From Ophiodon elongatus (taxonomy: Eukaryota > Chordata > Actinopteri > Perciformes > Hexagrammidae): a stretch of DNA of 64,000 nucleotides. Shown here piece by piece: positions 13,412-25,569 of the stretch (positions are counted from its first letter, which is position 1; every line of letters starts with the position of its first letter). The translations under genes and the position numbers were made by a program. Below the pieces are notes generated by a model, which searched no databases, was not told the DNA's origin, and saw only the letters and a program-made list of their open reading frames with translations. The DNA lies in the NCBI GenBank assembly GCA_016806645.1, contig JACSYO010002159.1, positions 7,945,001-8,009,000 of the forward strand, read 5' to 3'.

Positions 13412-13458
<47 letters not shown>
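13412..13458. repeat. (CA)23 microsatellite
   Basis: Pure CA tract in unique sequence; the His-Thr frame here is an artefact. Confidence 0.96.
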
Positions 13459-13460
<2 letters not shown>

Positions 13461-14072
13461 CAGTGTGTGTACTGAATAGCAGGACTTGAAATCACACTCT
13501 CATTCTGCACACCAGCACAGAGATGTCCACATGCTAATGCAGACACCTCAATTAGCATGGTGCGAATGTCAGAGTCCAGAGCAGAGTCAAACTGTTGATA
13601 AGAGTTGCACAAGTTGTGTCGGTGTCTTGCAGCACATTGGGGAAACCAGGATACCCGCTGGCCTCGTACTGTATTCCCACACACTGCTCGGAGCATGACA
13701 CACATGTATTGTTGATTTATAAAACTTCTTCATGTCACGGCATAAATTAAAGAACAAGAAAGAAGAAAGACTTGAGAGTTTTGCACCTGATCTGCCGTTC
13801 GATTTTAGAGGGAATGTGACTTTGAGTGTGGATGACTATACATCGTGTGCACGTAACTGCACGTGTGCGTGAGCGTGTGTGTGCGCGCAGCCGGGTGGAT
13901 CCCTTCAGGCCGACGTGTGAATGACAGCGGGGGTTATGTAAGGAGCCACAGCGGGGCCGAAGTGGACAGTCCAACCGGAGATCAGGTCAGCAGAGTGTGA
14001 CACTAAACACATCTCCCTGACACCGCGCTGACACCCTCTGTCACAGACCCACACACTGTCTGTCAACGCTCC

Positions 14073-14074
<2 letters not shown>

Positions 14075-14122
<48 letters not shown>

Positions 14123-14136
14123 ACACACACACACAC
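14075..14136. repeat. (AC)n microsatellite with one AT interruption
   Basis: Thirty-one dinucleotides, with a single AC-to-AT change at about 14117. The flanks are also CA/GT-biased (13850-13890, 14195-14210). Confidence 0.96.
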
Positions 14137-15121
14137 GGCGAGAGCAAGACGTGTGTGAGCGGCTGTCTGTCAACACACCAGACACTGACCACCTTAGTGT
14201 GTGTGTAAGAGAGCAACAGAGAAAGACAAAAATATCAAGAGAGGAAAAGAAAGAGGAAGGGAGGGAGAGGTAAGGTTTCTGTCTACCTGAGAACTTGTCA
14301 GTGAGTCACGGAAAGTGACTGTCTGCTTTTGTCTGCCAACCACGATTCCATTTATAAATTACTGATATGAATTTATCCCTTCTTGTGATCACTATTCATG
14401 CGAAATGAATTCAGAAAATAAAACAAACTGAAAGCCAGATGTTAACCTCACGGCACAATCACAAACATACGTCAGCGCTCATCTTTGAAGGCCAGCAAAA
14501 TAAAAGTGTCTGCCTGCTCACAGAACAACAGCTCAGACTACGTTTTATTACTGTAAATTCATTTCAACTTCGTTTCATCTGCGGTCTTCAAACGGGACAC
14601 TTTTTCTCCGACATTCTTACTTTCACAAAGCAATCCGAGTCAGGGTCTGTCACACAGTCGCATGCTGGCATGAACCGCAGCTCCTTAAACCCAAAAGCCA
14701 AAGAAGAAACGTCTGGTTCTAATAAAAAGGCCTAAACGCGGGTCACGACCAAAGCGCCCTCCACATGCGAGGACTGAAACGGATAGAGAGGCTTAGTGGC
14801 TCAGTGGGCCGGGTATAAACTGTACCATGGACATGTGACGACGCCGTCTGACCCTGTTTTCGTGTCAGTGTTGCTACATAAGTACGTTGCAGCTGTATCC
14901 GATCTTTATTAGGTAAAGTAGTACTGTAGACATTTTAAAAAGCCGCAAAAAGGTTTCAAAAAATGTTTTTAGTAAGTTACTAAAAAACTGCTGGATTACA
15001 AAAAAGCATGGAGAGTAACATTTTTTTCCAGTGAAAGATACACTTTGACACCTGAAAGAGCGACTCTGTACCGTAGGTAGTTATTTGGTTTGAATTTATC
15101 TGAAGCGCCAGCTATCTCAGC

Positions 15122-15123
<2 letters not shown>

Positions 15124-15193
<70 letters not shown>
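15124..15193. repeat. (GT)35 microsatellite
   Basis: Seventy bases of uninterrupted GT between unique flanks. Confidence 0.97.
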
Positions 15194-15197
<4 letters not shown>

Positions 15198-16511
15198 GAT
15201 GCTGCCGCCGGTGCACGAAACACAGCAGAATTGATAGCACAGATTTTAGAGAAACATTCAGGTGGTGTGAAACACAAACATCTACATATGGACAGCCACT
15301 GACTCACATAGGCAAATAGGGAATGTGAAAGGAATTCATAAAAATACGTTTACATCTGCACACACTCATGCATTCACGCAATTTTTTTTCCCCCTTTGTG
15401 AAATAACTATTCTGACTTGTATTTCAAGTGACAAACCTACGACCACAATCACTACGAATTCTGAAAAAAAGAAAGAAAAAAAAAACCTGACACCCGAAAT
15501 CCCCATGTGATGGTTTGATGTTGTTATTTACTTTACAGCAGCAGTGAACACTGTGCGTTTGTCACAGTCACTCTGCCCATTTGGACCACCTGCTGCAAAC
15601 ACCCTGAAGGCACCGAATGTTACTAAGCCAGTAAACTGTGACCAATTCTTCCTCTGCAGGTGGAGACGGACACGCAAACGCTCTCTCTCTCTGCCTCTAT
15701 ATCTCAAACTCCACCACACATGCACACACAATTTATCAGAAAGTGTTGAGCCGGTATTATTGCGGTAAGGCACAGAAAATAAACATACATAATTATTTGG
15801 CTTATCTGAAAAGCAAACGTTGGCAATTTGCAGTGAAAATGTTTTTCCAAGAACTTCGCGTGAAAGCAATAATGGTGCTTTCAGGGAAGAGCAAAACGTT
15901 TAGTTTAATTATCCGATCAAATGAGACGTCAATAATAATTTATAATATATTATAAATCTATATGTTTATAGATATATTATAATCAAATGTATATTCAAGC
16001 ATGCTGTCACAAAGTAATAAAAGAGACCCAAGTAAGTAGAGGAAAGGTCCATTTTAAAACAAAACTCCTCTTTCTTTTATTCCCATTTCATAATTTATTT
16101 AAGAAAAAATTACTTCAACTTTCCACTTATTTCTAATGTGCCAATTTACAAAAATATGGGATAAATGCGTATTATTTCTGTTCTGTCCTAATTTAAACTC
16201 AGCAAAAAGTTATCACAGCTGCATACATGCTGATATATTATCTCAGATAAAGAGAAAAACACCAGATTTCATCTTCATCAATATTTTTCAAACGATAAAA
16301 CAATAGATTGACACATCATTTTAAATGAACAGCAAAAATTTGATAAAAGGTAACAACTTTGTAACTGTGCGTACATATGTGAGGGTCCAGCGTGTGTGTG
16401 AGAAAAATCAAGCGAGAGAGCGAGGAAGTGTGTACACACTCATGCATGCGCGTGTGTGTGTGTGTGTGTGTGTGTGTTGACCGTAAGTTGTTAGATCCAT
16501 TATCTACTCAC

Positions 16512-16749
16512 CTGACGGGCATTTCCTGCATTCAGTCTGCTGCTGTTGATCTGATCCACTTTGTCTCCCTCCTCCTCTTCCTCTTCTTCTTTTTCTTCTC
16601 CTTCTTCTTCTCCTCTCCGGAGCCCCTGCCCTGCCCTGGCGGTGGCCCCCCACCACACCACCTCCACCGGCACCTCGAGCTTAAACACAGCAAACAAACA
16701 CTGTGCGTGTGAGCCAAAGGGGCTGGGATGGGGGCAGCGGCAATCCCCT
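16512..16749 (-). other. weak candidate for an upstream npas1 exon
   Basis: A perfect-looking donor, CGTCAG|gtgagt, lies at 16512/16511 on the minus strand. The frame that would join in phase 0 to the bHLH exon stays open for 79 codons back to a TGA at 16749-16751 and ends GDKVDQINSSRLNAGNARQ, preceded by an acidic Glu run. A pyrimidine-rich acceptor (CCCCCATCCCAG) lies inside the open stretch. Against it: there is no in-frame ATG, so another upstream exon would be needed; the purine-rich run lowers stop frequency by itself; and I see no match to the known mammalian NPAS1 N-terminus. It could be a 5' UTR exon, a real N-terminal exon or chance. Confidence 0.25.
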
Positions 16750-16807
16750 CACTTTCACAAAAGCCGTGGCCGTGCAGCCGGACACATCGTGGACTCCCGT
16801 TGCAAAA

Positions 16808-16942
16808 GTGTGTGTGTGTGTGTGAGAGGGAGAGCAAGAAAGAGTGTGTGTGCGTGTGTGTATGTGTGTGTGTGTGTGTGTATGTGTGTGTGTGTGTGTA
16901 GGTGTGTGTTTGTGTGTGCGTGTGTGTGTGTGTGTGTGTGCG

Positions 16943-16986
<44 letters not shown>
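16808..16986. repeat. long imperfect (TG)n array with TA, CG and GA interruptions
   Basis: About 180 bp of TG-dominated sequence broken by TGTA, TGCG and a GAGAGGGAGAGCAAGAAAG block. A smaller TG tract lies at 16450-16478. It generates Val-Cys frames that are not genes. Confidence 0.95.
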
Positions 16987-16989
<3 letters not shown>

Positions 16990-16990
<1 letters not shown>

Positions 16991-17340
16991 GAGCTAGCTG
17001 ATGCAGCTCTCCTTGGCTCTCAGACTCACTTCACCAACACTCTGCTCCGCTGCTTCTTGGAGATGGACTCGGATTAGGACACAGCCAGTGTGAGAATCTC
17101 TTTTTCGCTCTCTCTCCCTCACTACGTCTCTCTCTCTCTCCCTCTCTCCAGCCGGCATGCTCCCTCCCACCCTTCCTCTCTCCCGCTCACTCATTCACTC
17201 TCCTCGCTGAGCTTCTTTCTTTTCATTTCCTCTTGGGAAAGCCGTGCACACCAGTTGTCTCTGCCTTCAGCTGCTCCCTCTCTCCCTCTCTCTCAGTCAC
17301 TAGTAAATATAAAAGGCATGCTTGTACAGCCCCTCTCCTA
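16990..17340. promoter_or_regulatory. possible promoter-like region, low confidence
   Basis: A unique segment (16990-17100) is followed by CT-rich DNA and a consensus-like TATAAAAGG at 17308-17316 on the plus strand. On the minus strand GTTGGTGAA|gtgagt (about 17027) could be a donor of a 5' UTR exon belonging to the candidate at 16512-16749. Neither transcript is proven, and GA-rich 5' ends are easily imitated by microsatellite DNA. Confidence 0.2.
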
Positions 17341-18332
17341 AGTCTCTCGCTGGCTCTCGCTCCCTAACTCGCTGTGTCTCATGCTTTCGTTTACCCCCAC
17401 CTCCCTGTGCCCCCCTCACTTTCTTTCTCACTGTCAAAGCTGCCTTTCAAATGCTGATTAGCAGTCAGAGTAAGAGAGAGAGAGAGACAGGGAGAGAAGG
17501 GATGACTGAAACAAGTGGGAGATTCCATCACATCCACACGTATTGTAAACTGTGACTCCTGTCCCGCACACACACACAGAAACTTGTTTTTGTCACAAAG
17601 GAGCACATCACGTTGACTTACATTAATTCCTTGAGATTTACGCTAACCAAAAACAAGTTTTAATCATGAAAGTTTTACATTTTGGGTATCATATTTTACA
17701 TATTTCATATATATTTCAGTCCTGCAAATTAAATGGAAAAACCCAACATTTGTCTTTGTCCTCCAAAATAACTCATATATCTGATGCCCTTATCAGAAGT
17801 CTGATATTGTTAGTCAGTCAATCTAAAACTGTTAGATCTGTTCAAGGTTAAATTCATTCATCCATAAAAGATGGAAATTACAGTTCTCCCATCCAGATCG
17901 ACCAATGCTGCCACAACTATTGTTAAGGATCGGGTTAGATTTAGGTACAACAACTACTCGGTTAAAAAAGGATTAATAGAAACAATGTTGGCTACCAGTA
18001 GGGGACAGGATGTGACTGTCTGGCTTTTGTGTCATAGTCATACAATTTATTGACCCATCCATCCATAATCCATAACAATGTCACATTACTTTTGCCTTTG
18101 CTTCTGAGGCAAAAAAAGATGAAATCATTACTTCATTTATTGGCCTGATTGCCGGTGAAAACAGTAGTGGAGACAGTGGACATCCATGTCTGTTGGCACT
18201 CAGAACTTCAACCTTTCTGGGCCGACAGGATCCATAATCAACACCACTGGTTGGCCTTTAATCACTTAATACATTTAACGTTTCAACCAAATTGCTCACA
18301 GGTAAAAACAGTGCTCCTTTTTCTCAAAAGCA

Positions 18333-18718
18333 CCTTAAAGGTCACCTGTGGAGTTGTTGACCTCTACAGCGCTACGGAACTTTTTTCTATGAGCGGATCA
18401 TTTTGTTTGTCTCGTCCATGCACATGCACGCACACAGGGATGACACGGTACTGCCAATGGTTTCACACTATTCCACTAATCTACAGGTGTATGTAGCATG
18501 TCAAGATATGCATCAATACGAAGAAGAAGCTAGTAAACATGGATGTAAAGAATGGAGAATTAAAATTACTTAAAGAAAAATCCACTTAGTCTTTTATAAG
18601 GGGGGAAATGCTTTCAACACTTTTGTCTGAGCTCCACACAATGCAATTTGTCGAATGACACTAAACGAAGACACAACTTTTGTTTGTCCACAAGAAAACT
18701 CCACAGGGCACTTTTAAG
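18333..18718. mobile_element. short inverted-repeat element (MITE or foldback), degraded
   Basis: The ends are imperfect inverted repeats of about 24 bp. The left begins CTTAAAGGTCACCTGTGGAG, and the reverse complement of the right end begins CTTAAAAGTGCCCTGTGGAG. The 386-bp interior has no ORF. An internal string (GCTAGTAAACATGGATGTAA) is of a kind I associate with dispersed fish repeats. No clear target-site duplication is visible. Confidence 0.5.
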
Positions 18719-19152
18719 GCTAAGAAGATTTTAGTCCTATTGTATGTCTATAGGCTAAATCTTAGATGCTTTTGGGAAACGGGGCCCGCATGCATTCATT
18801 TGATGTGATACAAGGCTTTCTCCCTATTTAAAGACCACAAAATGTCCCACTGCTTGTTGCAAACGTACCTAAAACGTTTAGTAATCCTAATACATGAGTT
18901 GAAGCTTTTAATGAAGCTTGATTGGTCATCCTTATTCATACGAGGCAACAATTTGGATACTTTGGATAATTTGGGGGAAAACATTTAATAATGAGATTAG
19001 TCTGTCGAAGGCAAAATCTTCAGGGTGCTGCCCTTACTTGCCCTTATTTACATGTTAACCTTGCTTAGTGAAGGAGGGTAGGAGTATCACATAAATGGTC
19101 TAACACATTTAACATCGGTTCTGCTCATAAATGTTTGAATTATTCTGCCATC

Positions 19153-19269
19153 ACACTCTGAAATAGTCTATAAAGTGTCATAGAATGGAAATACTCAAGT
19201 ACAAGTACCTCAAAATTGTACTAGAGTCCAGTGCTTGAGTAAATGTATTTAGTTACATCACCACTACTG
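19153..19269 (+). mobile_element. 3' fragment of the same hAT-like MITE as 20987-21414
   Basis: CTGAAATAG..TATAAAGTGTCATAGAATGGAAATACTCAAG parallels the distal part of the full copy, and the fragment ends ..GTATTTAGTTACATCACCACTACTG, like the family's CCACCACTG terminus. The 5' part is missing. Confidence 0.7.
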
Positions 19270-20060
19270 ACTGTATGTACAACCTATAGTCAACATGTGC
19301 TCAGACCCACAACCACACACACTTACGATCACAGCTGCACGCACACACACAGCGTATACGTGAACAAATAATCACACTCAGAGACTCACTCAAGTACTCT
19401 CTCTCCCACCAATCTACCTCCCTCCCTCCCTCCCCCATTCCCCCTCTCCTCTGTTCGTTCCCCTTGCCCTCAAACACTACTCAGAATATTGATACATCAC
19501 CCCCTCCTCCTTTCTCTCTCTCTCTCCGTCTCTCTCTCTCCCTCCATCACTCACTTTCTCTACTGAATACTGATAGGCTGTCTACTCCGTGGTCTGAGTT
19601 TCAAATCTCTCCCTCCCTCTTCCTCCCTCCAGTCGCTGCACCCACTACAAAAAAACAGCAACATAAAGGAGGAAATAGCAGAAGTTAATGCACTGAGGTA
19701 GACATAAATTCACTTAAGTACCATTTCAGATTATGTCAAGCTAAAAATGGGCTTAACATTGTGGAAAGGAGGGGAGAGGGGTGACAGAGGAGGGGGGAGG
19801 AAATGTGCTGCTTTGGTTGGCTGTCTTGCCAGCGGAAACTGGCCGAGCGGCTCGCTGCACGGTAGTGAACGGGCGGCCGGCAACAAAAGGGAAAAAGACG
19901 TGTGAAAAGTTCAGGCAAATGAAGACGCATTCAGTGTTTTTTTGTCCAACTCCCACCCTCCCGTCTCATTGTTGGGCATGTCGGCTATGGTGTGGCCGAG
20001 GGGGAGAAGAAGGGAGTGAATGAGGTCGTCAAAGAGTCCCAGTGAGCCCCCTTCACTTAA

Positions 20061-20198
<138 letters not shown>

Positions 20199-20528
20199 TA
20201 ACACGCTCAACAGCTTGAAACAGCTGAGTGCAGGATACAACAACAATGAGAGAAACAACACAGACAGAAATTGTCCTGCTTTTCTCATATGGATGGGAAG
20301 GTGGAAGGGCCTTTCAGGGTATTTGTGTGTTTAAGTGTGTGTATTTGTAAGTGTAAGTGTGTATCTGCGCGGGAGAGTTTGTGTGTGCCTATAGTCTCTT
20401 TGGAGGAGGCTTTCTGTCTGCATTAGAAGTGCAGCGCGTCTGAGACACTGGGAGAGGGAGTGTGTGATTTTGTCCTCCAAGTCTTCCCCAGGCGTCCTTG
20501 AAGGAGACTTGCAGGGAATATCTGACTC

Positions 20529-20543
20529 TGTGTGTGTGTGTGT

Positions 20544-20599
<56 letters not shown>
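20529..20599. repeat. (TG)n microsatellite with one TC interruption
   Basis: About 35 units. It is only 330 bp from the preceding CA array, and the two are in opposite orientation (CA then TG on the plus strand), so they could pair as an imperfect hairpin. Confidence 0.96.
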
Positions 20600-20601
<2 letters not shown>

Positions 20602-20986
20602 TTGAGCCCTCACAGGCTTAGTTTAGTACCGGAGGCTTGGCTCGAGGAGCAGTATTACAGGTGTTTCCTTCACAAATCAGGGTGCTCCTAGAAGTAACAA
20701 AAACAACAACCGTAGGCGGGAGAATTAACTCGGCCTGATGTGTTGAGAAATGTAATTGAAATGAGGGTTGATAAGAGTAAAAATCCTTAGTCAGTTTGTG
20801 TGTGTGTGTGTGCGTGTGTGTGCGTGCACATGCATGTGGAAGCGTGTGACGACGCTTGCAGTCAGCGAGACAGTCACACCCATGTCTGGCCTTGTTTCTC
20901 CGCCTGTCTACACATCCTATCGGCTGTGGTCAGTTCGATGTAGTGACAGAAAACTGCCTTTTTTCAGAAACACAGTTCAAAGAGGC

Positions 20987-21414
20987 CAGTGGTGAAAGAA
21001 ATACTCAAGTAGCAATATCACATGGAAAATAATCAAATACACGTCCACCATTTCAAATCTTATCTAGGTAAACATTTAAGGAGTCCCAACTAAATATACT
21101 TAAAGTAAAAGTACTCATCCTTTAAATTATTATTAATTAATTGAAGCTGAACGAGGTAAAGCTAATTTCAACTATATATACTGTTGGGTAATAAATCGTT
21201 ATAGTACAAGTATTATATCATAGAAGATTATCACGTTTTCTATGTAAAATCTTAATCTGCAAAGTAACTATAATTGTCAAATAATAAAGAACAATATTAC
21301 AATCTGAAATGTTGTGGAATAGAAGTATAAAGTAGCATAAAATGGATATACAGAAGTTAAGTACAAGTACTTCTAAGTGGTACATAAACAGATAATGTAC
21401 TTACTCCACCTCTG
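20987..21414 (+). mobile_element. hAT-like MITE (CAGTGGTG...CCACCTCTG), full-length copy
   Basis: A 428-bp, AT-rich element. It opens CAGTGGTGAAAGAAATACTC and closes with the near-inverse TTACTCCACCTCTG. The interior is full of the AAGTAAAAGTACTCAT, TATATACTGTTGGGTA and CTTAATCTGCAAAGTAACTA strings typical of a very common MITE in spiny-rayed fishes. The flanking 8-mers AAAGAGGC and AAAGTAAA agree only in part, fitting an old insertion. No ORF. Confidence 0.8.
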
Positions 21415-21664
21415 AAAGTAAACAAAGAATGCTATTGAGTTTGAGAGAATGAATGGAAATTGAGCGTAAATGTTCATTGTTAATATTAGAAACAGTTTGA
21501 AGTTTTAATTACAAACTACGTCAATGAATAACAACTTTGTCATGTCTTGTTGCCTTTTTGCCTTTAAATATATCATACACTCTCTGTGTCTATTTAACCT
21601 CTTCTGTTATTGTGTATAGTTTTGTTTTAATCTGTAATGTGTTGCTTTGTGTATAAACTCTGCC

Positions 21665-21746
21665 TTCTTGGCCAGATCACAGTTGCAAAAGACATTTTTT
21701 TCTGAATGTATTTTATCTGGTATAAATAAAGGTAAAATAAGTAAAA
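21665..21746 (+). mobile_element. LINE 3' tail fragment
   Basis: TTCTTGGCCAGATCACAGTTGCAAAAGACATTTTT followed by TATCTGGTATAAATAAAGGTAAAATAAGTAAAAT resembles the 3' ends of L2-type fish LINEs (CTTGGCCAGG...AAATAAAGGTTAAATAAA). Only the tail is present; no reverse transcriptase frame was seen upstream. Confidence 0.5.
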
Positions 21747-23194
21747 TGAACGCACACAGAATTCAGTCAGAGCTGGCAAGATAGTCAGATAGTTGTTTTT
21801 TTTGTCAAATAAATGTAAATATTTTTTCATTCTTCAGTGAATAACATTTTCCCAAATGCAAAAAGAAAAATGAGTGCTTTTAGTTACACTTTAAACTGAG
21901 ATCAACTGGAGAACAAAAGTAGCAGTTTAATGTTAAAAATGTATCAGATTTCATATGTGTCTTCTGAACTACCACAGACTGCTTTCTGTTTCTGTAGGAA
22001 GTAAACACGGTGAAAACTGGCAGATTCGTTACAGCTAAAACTCACTGTGTTTGTGCAGTGAATGAAAATCAAGTTGCTCTGTTGAAATACTTTCCAAAAT
22101 ATACCAGGTTAGACCTTTATATATTGATGTCAACATACAGCAAACTATACAGACCACACAAAGAAAAAAACACAGTTTTTATCATTTTAACATTTATCAA
22201 ATAGATAGATAGTAATCCTCTATTTCATCATAATGTTTCTTTGGATAGTATTCAGAAATTGGTGCTGGAAAAAATTATCTTCAACATGCGACTATGTTCT
22301 CATCACATATTTTCCCATCATCAAGTTGGCCAATTTCCCCCAATATTATTCTAACTTCAACTAATTGGTGTATTTTCACAGAGGCAACTTCAAGGGGATG
22401 TCCGGCAATTTTAGCAGTTTTGGGCGGTACTTGTCATACTAAAAAAGACAACATCAGGTTGCAATATGTGAAGAGCAGGATCCAGTATTGTTTTAGCGTG
22501 ACTTGTAACAGGAAGTAAAACCTAATGATGAAATATGCTTAAATCAGAGGGACACGTAACCTTGATACAAATCTGTTTAAAATAACGTTCGTCTTAAAAG
22601 ACTACTGATGCCATTGATATGATGCAGTCATCTCTGCAACATTGAAAATAATTTTCATCTGTTATCCGTTTCTGTCGACAAATGAAATACTTCCTTCCGT
22701 AGCTGTCAGTGTAGTATTTAAGACTATGAAAATGTTGCATAGCAGTTCACAACATTTTCTTCACCTTCCCCTCAGTAGCTCACATGAATGATAAGTATAA
22801 AAGGGTGTTTAAAGATAACTGCCATAGAGTAGATAATATTCCAAATCTATCAGACAATAATTCTTTGAGGGCATGTGGCCATTAAGAAGCTATTTCGCCT
22901 TTTGTTGAGTATGCTCCTCCATATTTCATTGAGATGCATATCTGCCTTTCACACTGTCTGCCTGCTCCGCTATTCTCTATTCAACAGTGACCCATTGCTC
23001 CCTGCCATACAATCCTTCACCTTTCTGGGCTTAAAAGTAATTACCACTTTAATTTGCTGTCCGCTTTTGTGCATGCCTGAGTGTATCTGTAGCTGACTGG
23101 AGAGTTTGCTGTGAGTGTGTGTGTTGGGGAGAGGGGGTATGTATGCATACAAGGGGAAATGAAGTGTATGTACAATGCAACAATGAATCAATGA

Positions 23195-23476
23195 ATCAAT
23201 GACTGAAACAATGAGTTGATCATTTATTAGATATAGACAAAACGATTAATTGTTTTAAAAGTTATCTAAAGTAAAAACTACAGTTGCTGGCTGCAGCATG
23301 TCAAATGTGAAGATTTCTCTCACTTACACATATATAAATTAAATATATTTTTTAGGTTTTGGACTGTTGGTCAGACAAAACATTTTCTTATAATTTATTA
23401 GACCAAAGGGTACAAAGAATTGAGAAAGTAATTGACATATTAACCAAAAATGAAAACAATCATTAGCTGCAGCCCA
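23195..23476 (-). mobile_element. old non-autonomous element of the GGCTGCAACTAACGATTA type
   Basis: Read on the minus strand the end is GGGCTGCAGCTAATGATTGT. It is followed by pieces like GTCAATTACTTTCTCAATT and TTTGGTCTAATAAATTATAA, matching a familiar hAT-type fish repeat with many substitutions. At the other end ACAAAACGATTAATTG is the expected inverse motif. Confidence 0.55.
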
Positions 23477-23671
23477 AAATGTGAATATATGAAGGTTTTA
23501 TGTGTGCAATTAGTGTTTGTTCATTACCATTTGCATGGGTAGAATCACAAGGAAGATGTTTGTGCAAGTTTGTTATTCACTTACACACATAAAGAATGTA
23601 TATTTGTATGACTGTGTGCATATAAATCTGTACACATGTGTACTTAAAAGTGCATATGAACATGTGGGGTT

Positions 23672-24170
23672 TTGTATTGTTTAATGTGTGTGTGTGTTTA
23701 TAGTTGGCCTCCCATTGGCCCAATTACTCCAGAACCAAACCCCTCTGCTTCCCTGATTCCCCCTAAAATCCCTCACCCCTCTCACCTCACAGTCCCAGCG
23801 GTGGACCCCCCAAACACCCCCAACCTTCCAACCCCCGCCCTGCAGCCCCATGCGGCCAGATTGTCCATCACAATACACCCGACCCCTCACAGGACCTCCA
23901 CCACCTCTACTGTACCTTCTGCTCCCCTTGTCTCCAGTAGTCCCACTAAATCACTCCATCTTTTGCCCCCCCCCTCCCTCCCCCCCTCCCTCCCCCCCTC
24001 CCCTCCCTCTCATTTCTCCCCCCACCTCACTTCTCCATTCTTCCCCCCTCTGCCCTCCCCAGTCCCAGGTGAGCTGACGACACAAGGAGAGCAGAAACAC
24101 TCTGCGAATATTAATGGTTTGATCTGAATATTAATAAAGCATGCATCTTAATGATCTTCAAAAAAAAAAA
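23672..24170 (+). other. proline-rich open frame ending at AATAAA and an A-tract, nature unknown
   Basis: A plus-strand frame of 151 codons (23672-24127) is open because the DNA is C-rich, and encodes a Pro/Ser/His low-complexity string. Just after the stop come AATAAA (about 24132) and an A12 run (about 24159-24170). The end segment TGCGAATATTAATGG..AATATTAATAAAGCATGCATCTTAATG looks unique rather than repetitive. I do not call it a gene: codon content follows base composition and the first codons are read through a GT tract. Confidence 0.25.
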
Positions 24171-24203
24171 ACAAAGAGCCACAGTCGAGCACTATACTGG
24201 CAG

Positions 24204-24206
<3 letters not shown>

Positions 24207-24239
<33 letters not shown>
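24207..24239. repeat. (CA)16 microsatellite
   Basis: Short pure tract followed by more CA-biased DNA to about 24270. Confidence 0.95.
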
Positions 24240-24241
<2 letters not shown>

Positions 24242-25569
24242 CCAATGCAAACACACACACACAAACACACTGAGCTGAACTATCTGCACTGTGTAGATTA
24301 GTTAAAACAGGGCCTTATCCTCCAACCTGCTGTTTAAATGCTGAGCATCACGTTCAAGACAAATGTGTTGTCTTTTTTTTCCTCTCAGTAAATGAAGACA
24401 CCTCTCCTTTCCCACGTCCTTCTCCTCTATCTCCTCCTGTTGCTCTCTTCATTTTCTTTTTATCTCCTTCTGCTCTTTTAGTTCAGGCGCCCCCCCCTTC
24501 CCTCCCGCTACCTCTCACAGTAGCCCCATTTCACCCCCACCTCTCTTCCTCTTTACCTACTCCTTCCCTTTTTTCCCCCCACTATCTCACCCTTTCTCTA
24601 TCACTTTCTCACTAGATTACCCCATCTCTCCCTCTCTCCCTCTCCCAGCCTCACCTACTCGATATTCCAGCCTTGTTCTCCTGCAGTCTCCAGCACAACT
24701 TTCTGACCCACTTCCTCTCTCCTCCCTGGCCCCCTGATCAAAGCCTGCAGGACGGCATCGCCTTGGGCAGAGGAGAGGGAGAGCGCGAGATGGGGGGATG
24801 AAGGGATCGGAGCTGAGAGAAGAGAGGAAGAGACAGATAGAGTAGGGATAGAGCGGCACGAGAGAGAGGGAACAGAGAGATCACAAGTGAGGGAAGAGGA
24901 GCCAGGTGCCCTCTCAGCCCAAGGACAAAAGCTCTTCCTGGCTGATCACACACACACTCAGCGAGTCCTGTCAGCGCCGTCATTCCTGGTCATGTACGTT
25001 ATGTGTAAAGACAGCATTGACATTAATGTGGTGTGATAAAAAAAGAAAAAAAGCATTTTTTTCTGCAGCTCAAACCTCCAAAACAACTCAACTTTACAAG
25101 TGATGGCCATTAAAATTCAACAGGATGTTTAATAAATTACACTTTCAGATTACATGTTGTCCCATCTTGTTATTCTGTTTTGCATTCTGGCATGCACAGG
25201 TGAGCGCACTGACAATGTGTATCTGTATCTCAGCAGGTGTCAGTCAGAGTGTAAACTCTCCTTATTACTAAGTCATTTTTGTTTTGAATCCTTATTTTTT
25301 TAAGCAGGTGAAAAATATCTGCAAGTGTAGGAAGATTTTCTTTTTTGTTTCAACTATTTTCCATAATCAAGTTGAATTTTTCTTGATTCTAGTGCAGAAA
25401 ACTACCTTCCCCTTCCCTGACACAGGCACTCACAGGCACAAATGATTACAAAAATCATTACAGAATGATTTGCACTAACAAAATAAGTGTTTTAGGACTC
25501 AGTTATAGACTTGATGAGATGGAGATTTCTTGCAGTGCACATCCTTCTTCTCTGTGGAGTCGTTATAAT

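Larger units (their letters stand above)
5423..16512 (-). other. npas1 upstream intron or 5' flank, no firm exon
   Basis: No recognisable coding exon. Contents: microsatellites at 6099-6202, 6853-6922, 13412-13458, 14075-14136 and 15124-15193; a dispersed repeat copy at 8543-8995; an AT-rich hairpin near 15935-15985; and candidate regulatory segments at 5640-5800, 9800-9930, 10230-10450, 11815-11860 and 12230-12340. The 11815-11860 segment carries GGGTCATTAATTATCTAATGG-type homeobox sites. The remaining stretches (7100-8500, 9100-9800, 10550-11600, 12350-13400, 14200-15100, 15200-16400) show nothing identifiable. Confidence 0.6.
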
